From Dichomitus squalens LYAD-421 SS1 (Eukaryota > Basidiomycota > Agaricomycetes > Polyporales > Polyporaceae): a DNA stretch of 64,000 nucleotides. Of the stretch, positions 58,031-64,000 are shown piece by piece. A program made the position numbers and the translations under genes. The notes under the pieces are model-generated. The model was not told where the DNA came from and searched no databases. It worked only from the letters and a program-made list of their open reading frames with translations. The stretch is taken from assembly GCF_000275845.1 (NCBI RefSeq), contig NW_006766885.1, forward strand, positions 1,440,604 to 1,504,603. Reading direction: 5' to 3'. Within the stretch, counting starts at the first letter, position 1; the number at the start of each line of letters is the position of its first letter.

Positions 58031-59969
58031 CTAAACAGTGCACGCATCCCCAATCCCGCCCTTCATCACCTCCATCCCCCGCTTGTGCAGACTGATCGCG
58101 AGCACGATGAACACATGCCAGATCGCGTGCGACCCGCCGCCCAGCCAGTCGAGCCACCGGCACAGCGACGGCCACCGCGGCGCGACGACGCACTCGGGGA
58201 AGTGCGTCGCGTAGAAGACGAGGCCGACGACGTACGACACGAGCGAGGGCACGATGGGCGAGATGAACGTGTACATCTCCCACGGAGAGTGGAGCCGGGA
58301 GAGCTCGACCAGGGGCGCGATGCTGCTGAACGCCATGCAGAGGAAGAAGGCGATGCGTGCGTTCTGGCCGAGGGAGGATCAGCGTACACGTCGGTAGAAG
58401 CCTGCAGATAGCGAAGACGCACCTTGTATTCTCGTTGATTGAACCACTGGGTGAACGGGACGATACTGCCGGAGAGTCCGACAGCAAGGCAGAGCAGGAG
58501 AAACACGTCGCGCTCAGCTGGTCGACACTGGAAGCCGTAGTACACCAAAGTGCCGACGCTTGCACTGATGAGCCTATTCGACATGGGACGAGACCGTTAG
58601 TTAGCCTCCCAAGACCGAGTCGCACTTCCGATACGCACCATCCAATGCCGACATAGTCAACCCTAGCACAGAATTCCATGCCTTCGGGATGCGCACAGCC
58701 CGCCATGGTGTGCCATAACGCGCTGGTAAAGAGACAGAGCAATGCGAATACAGTGAAGGCGATCTTGGCCGGTTCTTGGTAGTCGGATGTGTCGTATGAT
58801 GGAGAAAAGCGGAACAAAGCGAAGGACCAGAGCAGGAAGGGTATCAAATGCGTGTGGATATTCACTGTAGATCTCCCTCAGCTACACGCTCACAGCCTAT
58901 GTAAGAAATACGGGGAGATACGTACGAGTCTCATTGTGCAAAGCGAAAAGCGACAGGACGAGTCGGGGCCAATCATGTAGAGGAATGAATCTGCACGTCG
59001 AAACCGAACGTGAGTTAGCCGCGCACGTTGGCCTCGATAATCACAGCGCACTTGCCTATAACCGCCCTTCACAAAGGGGTTGTTGCGCCATTGCTCGGGC
59101 AGGTCGACGTACTGGATGAGACGAGACCCGTTCAGGGATCGCTTCATGGCTCGCCCTATCTCGAGCGCAGCCTTTTCCAGTGTCTCCTCCCCGCTCCGGA
59201 GGTCCGAAGAGATGTCGGCAACAAAATGTGAAGAGAGAACCTTGTCAAGGAGCGTACAGAGCGTCGCGCTAGGCGCCAAGGTTGATAAATACAAGCTCGA
59301 GGAGCGCTCCATGGCGGAGAGATGCTCTTGTAGGGACTGGAGTCGATTAGATAGCGTCGGGACGTAGTTTAATGGTTTATTGAAGTCTAGATCGGAAATG
59401 CGAGAGCGGACGTCGTCTAGTCGTGAGCGAACATCGGACAGCTTGAAGTCCGGTAAGTGCGAGCGGACAACGTCAGGTACGTCGGGAAGATGGGAGCGCA
59501 TCTCTGGTAGGGTGGGGACCTCCGGCAAGTGGGCGTTGACGAATTCCTCGACATCCTCGACGGTGGGGACGCTGTCCAGGGAGAAAATGTCGGGGAGGTG
59601 GGAAAGGACGTCCTCACGTATAGAGCGCAGCATCTCGAGACCATCCTTGGCCCATGTGCGAGCTTCCTCCATGGTCAGCTCCCCCTTGGCCATGATCGCT
59701 TCTGTGGAGATCGGCGACTCGAGAAGGGAGAGCCGAGACTCGAGATCGGCGAGATAGGACAGAACATGGAGACGAAGGGAAGCGAGGGTAGGGGGCAGAG
59801 AGTTGAGAGACAAGTCGAGGGCTTCAACGGAGTAGGGGAGCTGGTGACAAGGTTGCGGTAGTGCGTACCGTCCGGCCTGAAAAGTCGAGAGCCTTCGCCG
59901 CGGGGCCTGAGCGGGACGGCGGAGACGAGCGTCAGGGGAGTGTTCTTCGACCGCTGTTGCTGTCGCCAT
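58031..59969 (-). CDS. PAQR / hemolysin-III family receptor with long N-terminus
   Basis: Relatives are the yeast IZH proteins and animal adiponectin receptors, seven-helix proteins with a zinc site thought to act as ceramidases or in lipid and zinc homeostasis. The ATG at 59969 (MATATAVEEHSP) begins an N-terminal region of about 300 residues. It contains imperfect repeats of HLPD or HLPE followed by acidic and hydrophobic residues, likely amphipathic helices. After KGGYR the HlyIII domain begins: ALHNETLNIHTHLIPFLLW, LFTSALWHTMAGC and RVDYVGIGW, followed by membrane segments, WLDWLGGGSHAIWHVFIVL and a short end GDACTV. The His residues in HTHL/LWH and in the last HAIWH motif fit the zinc site. 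About five introns, mostly in the membrane half. Fungal relatives with such extensions resemble Izh3. Divergent from the peptidyl-tRNA hydrolase gene. Confidence 0.93.
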
Positions 59970-60722
59970 TGTTGCCGCCGTCGTTGCCGTTGGGGTGGAA
60001 GTGGACGTGGTGGTAGAGGGCAGAGCTGTTATGACATGAAGGTACAGCCGGGGACGACGAACGTGCTGCCGGTGCTGGGACGAAGCCGCTGCCACCCAGC
60101 GTCGGCGTCTGTGAGGAGCAGGTGGGGATTCATCTCCAGATCGCCCTGCTTATGTCAGCCGGGCTCTCAAAATGAAATGGCGTCGCTCAGAATCGAACCG
60201 CAGTACGAATCAGATGACCGCGTCCAATATTCTCGTGCTGGCCTCCGCGCTAGGGCAAATATTCTTGTCCTCCGACCACCACCAAGGTACGCTGCTTTCT
60301 CCCTTGCTCATCCAACTGTTTTCATACCCTTGCGAGTCCAACCTCGTTCCCATGTCTTGTGTATGATGCTATCCCCACGGGCAGTACACGTTAGGCGTGT
60401 TGCCGATAGAGATAACGAATTCGACACATTTGCATATATCGTGCTCTCATGAAACCCGTCTAATCCGGGTAGTTTGCATGACTTCCGCAAGCTGTAGCTC
60501 TTTGCGAAGAGGAGGATACTTCTCGTGACCGCGCCATCTGCCTGTACGACTGACCGCTCATCTAGGTATATCCACCACTCCATTGCACAGGTCGTTTATC
60601 ATATTGATCCAACTCACATACTCTTTCCGGTAGGCCCCTCGTCCTCGAAGTTTCTCGGGATCGTGCTCGTTGTAGTAGCTCATTGTGGTGAACAGACTGC
60701 AATTCCGGCTCTTGAGCACTGG
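59970..60722. promoter_or_regulatory. Divergent intergenic region, PAQR gene and PTH gene
   Basis: The two start codons face apart with about 750 bases between them, though untranslated leaders or an uncertain first exon may occupy part. The PAQR frame stays open upstream to about 60095 but without an ATG. I see no TATA box. Confidence 0.4.
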
Positions 60723-61406
60723 ATGGTCAACCCTCACTTTCTTGTAGTCGGCCTCGGCAACATCACTTTTCCAACAACGAGGCATAGGTAGTGCTTGCAA
60801 CTCAGTTGAGGTTTGATCTGACTGGAAAGCAATATGTAGTCTCGGTCACTTCATGATTGACGTACTAGCGAATCGACTTGGTGCACACTTGTCGTCCGAG
60901 CGCTCTGGCTGGGCAGCGACCACGAGCGTGGATATCAGACAAGCAGTGACACTCACCTTCTTCAAGCCAAGTCTGTCCCACACTTGACTCTATCGCGTAC
61001 CCGCGTTGACCCCGACATCATACCTCTAGGAGCTCTGATGAACATTTCTGGGCGGCCAGTCGTTGACATGTTACGCAAGACTGCGATCAACCCCGCCAGC
61101 CTGATCGTCATCCACGACTCCCTCGATCACAAGCCATGCGTGGTCTCCCCCAAGTTCGGCGGCTCCGCAAACGGCCACAACGGCGTACGTAGCATCGTCG
61201 CTGCCCTGGGCAACAATCCCGACTTCCACCGCCTACGGTTGGGCATAGGACGCGGCAGGCTGAGTGGGGCCGATATAACGGACTACGTCCTCGGTCCGCT
61301 GTCCGCTCAGGAACGCGAATTTTGGAGCGCGAATGGCCCAGGGCCGGACGTCGTGTGGAGGGAGCTGGCGAGGATCGTAGAGAAGACCGTTGCGGCAGCG
61401 CGGTGA
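60723..61406 (+). CDS. PTH1: Peptidyl-tRNA hydrolase (bacterial Pth type)
   Basis: This enzyme releases peptides from prematurely dropped peptidyl-tRNA; in fungi the Pth1 type is usually mitochondrial. The ATG at 60723 gives MVNPHFLVVGLGNITFPTTRH, with the catalytic His of the TRH motif. After a 51-52-base intron the text continues SLGHFMIDVLANRLG and SSERSGWAAT, then FFKP. A second intron with a GTCTGT donor joins to RALMNISGRPVVDMLRK (the N of MN is a tRNA-binding residue). The last exon holds IVIHDSLDHKP with the conserved Asp, FGGSANGHNGVRSI and HRLRLGIGRG, then YVLGPLS. The protein is about 190 residues, typical of a single-domain Pth. All catalytic residues are present. No targeting peptide is visible from this start, so an upstream start or unseen exon remains possible. 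Confidence 0.9.
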
Positions 61407-61994
61407 CTGGACACAGGTCGTCTGGGCGTGATAACGGCACGGACGCGTCTGCATGACGAGGTGGGTGCATTTATAGCGGCTGTCATTGGTATGGCCGTTG
61501 GTTCTGATGTTACGATACCACTCTGCGCCCAGCATCATGAGACCGCTCAGTCGGTGTCTTTACGAGCGATAGCGGTACCCATGTCAGTCGAGTTAGAGAT
61601 ACCGCGGCCTTCTGATGGCCCGCTGAAGCCGCTGTCCGTGACGGCATGGAAGCACAACCACTGTCCGGATGCCCTCATCCCTCATAAGCGCCGCTCCTGC
61701 CGTCGGACGAACACCTTGGATTCGCCCTTGTCGGGCAGGCGGCATGCGCGAGTAAGGGGCCAAACACGCGTCAACAAGGCCGGAGGAATGATCACGGGTT
61801 GCATGCGGCCGAGTTTCTAGCATCGATGCATGTGCTACCGCGGACTTCGCGACGCCGCCTATCTCTATCCCAACAGCTTCGAAGTCTCGTCCGATGGCCA
61901 TTGTATCATGCACCCAGCAGGCGAGGGTACATAAGGGCGCACGGAAGAGTGTCGGCTCGGCTGAGCCTCACCTGGTCCTCCACATCACCACAGT
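61407..61994. promoter_or_regulatory. Intergenic region upstream of the GH92 gene
   Basis: These 588 bases lie between two rightward genes. A TATA-like TACATAAGG at 61928-61936 is about 60 bases before the GH92 start codon. No coding sequence is apparent. Confidence 0.45.
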
Positions 61995-64000
61995 ATGGCC
62001 GTCGCGAAGACGCTAGCGCTCTGGGTGCTCGCCGCTGTTTGCCTTGCGGGAGTGGGGGTGCACGCACAACCGTCACCCGAGGTCCAGAAGCGCATCTCTG
62101 CTGCTATCAAGAAGGCGGGGCAGTCCAACTCAACCGAGATCGACTATACCCAGTTTGTTAATGTCTTCATCGGCACTGACAACTTCGGCGATGTCTGGTA
62201 CGCCTTCCTGTGCTCCAGGACATAGGCTTAGCTGAATGTTCTTCATGCCTTGCTTGTGGTCCCGTGAAGTCCTGGTGCGTCCGTGCCCTTTGGCATGGTG
62301 CGTCACGCACATACTAGTATTGTAAATTCACGCAACTCAATCTCTCTAAAATCTGGGCTGGCACCATATTAGGTTAAGTTCTCTACGGACTTAACGGGCT
62401 ACGCTCCTGCCGGTTCGTATTGTGTCCTTCTGGTTCTCTTGGGCATTCTATCCAATGCGTTGAATCATAGGCTATATCACCGATCCAACACAGAAAATCC
62501 GCGGTCTCAGCCCGCTCCACGACAGCGGAACCGGTTCCTCGCTCGGTACGCACATTCAGTATACCCAGGGTCATGAATGAATATAAGCACACTGAACCCC
62601 GATTGAAGGAACCTATGGAAACTTCGAAATCATGCCCATGCTGTGCCCGGGTGGCTTCAACTCCTGCAAGGTGCTCCTCGCCGACCGTGAGCGCTTCCGC
62701 AAGAACAACACCGATGTGCGTCTTCCAGAAGCGGCCCTTCTTACGAGCCTTGCAGACTGACCCTTCCTTGTCTGCATGATGTAGGATGCCTACCCTGGCT
62801 ACTTCTCCCAGACCCTCGACAATGACATCAAGATGGAGGCAACTTCCACCCGTCGCGCAGGTCTTGAGCGGTTCACCTTCCCCAAGGGCTCGGGGAAGCC
62901 GTACTTCGCGCTCGACCTCGCGAATGACCTCCCCGCATCATACGTGGGCGGCTCTATGAACATCGATCCTGAGCAGGGTAGGATCATCATTGGCGGACAC
63001 TGGGGCTCCAGTTTCGGCCCTGGTATCTACAGCTATCAGGCCTTCGCTTGCTACGATATTCTCGATGGCGGAAAGCAGAAACTGAGCGAATACGGCGTCT
63101 GGACTGGAATGTCGGAGTATGTACATTGGTTCGTGTCGCTGGGGCTATGACGCTGACGCAGGTCCCTTGTTCTGTCCAGTGAGCTTTTCGATGCGAAGGG
63201 CCTCGGCAAGACATCCCTCAATCTCACCCGCAACCTTATCGGCGGTGTCTACGAGTCCGGAGCGCTCTTCTCGTATGAAGGCGAACCGACCGAGATCAAC
63301 ATCCGCGTCGGCGTCTCCTTCGTCTCCGTCGACCAAGCCTGCGCAAACGCCGAGAGCGAAGTCGGCACCTCCTCCTTCGAGGAGATCGTCGCCCAATCCC
63401 AAGCACTCTGGAACGAGAAGCTGAGCAAGATCGAGATCGACATCAAGAACACCCCAGCGAACGTCACCGAGCTGCTCTACTCGTCCCTCTACCGCGGGTC
63501 GCTCACGCCAAACAACGCGACGGGCGAGACGCAGGGAGCGTTCGCGGGCACGACCCACCCGTACTTTGACTCGCTTTACTGCAGCTGGGACACGTTCCGC
63601 ACGTTCTACCCGCTCATGTCGCTCCACTCCCCAGTCGAGTTCGCAGAGATCGTCGACAATTACATCGACGGCTGGCGCAAGCTCGGGTGGATGCCCGAGT
63701 GCCGCGCGAACAACCTGCCCGGGTGGACGCAAGGTGGCTCGAGCGCTGACCCCATCGTTGGGCAGTTCGCGATGCTCTACCACAACGAGGCTTCTGCGCT
63801 CGGGATCGATCTGGACGAGCTGTATTCGGCGATGCTGGCTGATGCTGAGATCAACCCGCCCGAGTGGAATACGCTTGGCCGGCAGGTGAACGTGTACAAG
63901 CAGTACGGCTACGTCCCATTCGGTGTGTTGGACACTCAGAGCGTCGGCCGTCAGACCCGCGAAGGCAGTCGTACCCTTGAGGTATGGCCTTCTAGTCCTG
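61995..64000 (+). CDS. Glycoside hydrolase family 92 alpha-mannosidase (cut by window end)
   Basis: GH92 enzymes are calcium-dependent exo-alpha-mannosidases, mostly alpha-1,2, that trim mannose from glycoproteins; secreted fungal members act on wall or host glycans. The ATG at 61995 opens a clear signal peptide (TLALWVLAAVCLAGVGVHA). Spliced exons give YTQFVNVFIGT, then the joined DVCPGASVPFGMVKFSTDL, a substrate-loop typical of the family, GLSPLHDSGTGS, GNFEIMPMLCPGG, ASYVGGSMNIDPEQG and VGVSFVSVDQACAN. A long exon then carries TELLYSSLYRG, THPYFDSLYCSWDTFRTFYP, and WTQGGSSADPIVGQFA, corresponding to the catalytic domain. It continues past 64000, so the C-terminal part is missing here. Introns are short and numerous at the 5' end. 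Everything visible is intact. Confidence 0.95.

Noticed and set aside
60165..60250. A tRNA-like T-arm pattern (GGTTCGATTC on the minus strand) with a following ACGCCA-type end
   Set aside because: The T stem has mismatches, I could not find a matching 5' acceptor strand or D arm, and no anticodon stem folds at the right distance.
1..64000. Bacterial-style operons, CRISPR arrays, phage or plasmid features
   Set aside because: Short introns throughout and eukaryote-specific genes show nuclear fungal DNA; no regularly spaced repeats were seen.

Overview
This window is nuclear DNA of a filamentous basidiomycete. Nearly every gene is broken by many short GT..AG introns of roughly 50-70 bases, genes lie close together on both strands, and the recognisable proteins are ordinary eukaryotic and fungal ones. 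Protein character (GH92 mannosidase, beta-trefoil-like secreted protein, expanded F-box families) suggests an Agaricomycete, possibly a polypore; that finer placement is inference.

Layout. 1.1-21.6 kb is a housekeeping block: an AFG1-type mitochondrial ATPase (-), the ER-fusion GTPase SEY1 (+), a short-chain dehydrogenase (-), the ribosome-biogenesis factor UTP25 (+), topoisomerase III with a long zinc-rich tail (+), and the U2 snRNP factor RSE1/SF3B3 (+). 22.0-38.0 kb is more accessory: F-box gene A (-), a decayed WD40 gene, an ELL-type Pol II elongation factor (-), a 3.1 kb stretch without a recognisable gene, a secreted protein made of two tandem lectin-like halves (+), and F-box gene B (-). 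38.4-47.1 kb returns to conserved genes: a Bax-inhibitor-1 membrane protein (-), an MFS transporter (+), MDM31 of the mitochondrial inner membrane (-), and a cyclopropane-synthase-like methyltransferase (+). 47.4-56.0 kb is a head-to-tail array of three more members of the same F-box family (C, D, E, all +). 56.5-64 kb holds a doubtful coiled-coil gene (-), a PAQR/HlyIII receptor with an N-terminal extension (-), peptidyl-tRNA hydrolase (+) and the start of a GH92 alpha-mannosidase that runs off the window.

The most unusual content is the five-member F-box family (A-E). All five share one architecture that I do not recognise as a named family: a basic leader (degenerate in C), an F-box, a C-x2-C-x16-C-x2-C zinc-ribbon-like motif, a long helical region, a Cys/His motif around an R-W-P core (C-x2-C-x12-H-x-C in four copies), a further Cys pair (lost in E), and a terminal C-x2-C-x11-H-x4-H finger. 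Intron positions are kept too: one intron separates the two cysteines of the first ribbon pair, and another supplies the last histidine of the terminal finger. These proteins are probably substrate adaptors of SCF-type ubiquitin ligases that read protein or nucleic acid through several zinc sites; this role is inference.

A second theme is modular splicing. The topoisomerase III tail carries three zinc knuckles, each completed across a phase-1 intron by the next exon, with two symmetric exons that could be skipped in frame. Several introns in TOP3, RSE1 and the MFS gene are multiples of three with no stop codon, so their retention would not break the protein. All splice sites given here were inferred by eye from reading frame and family conservation.
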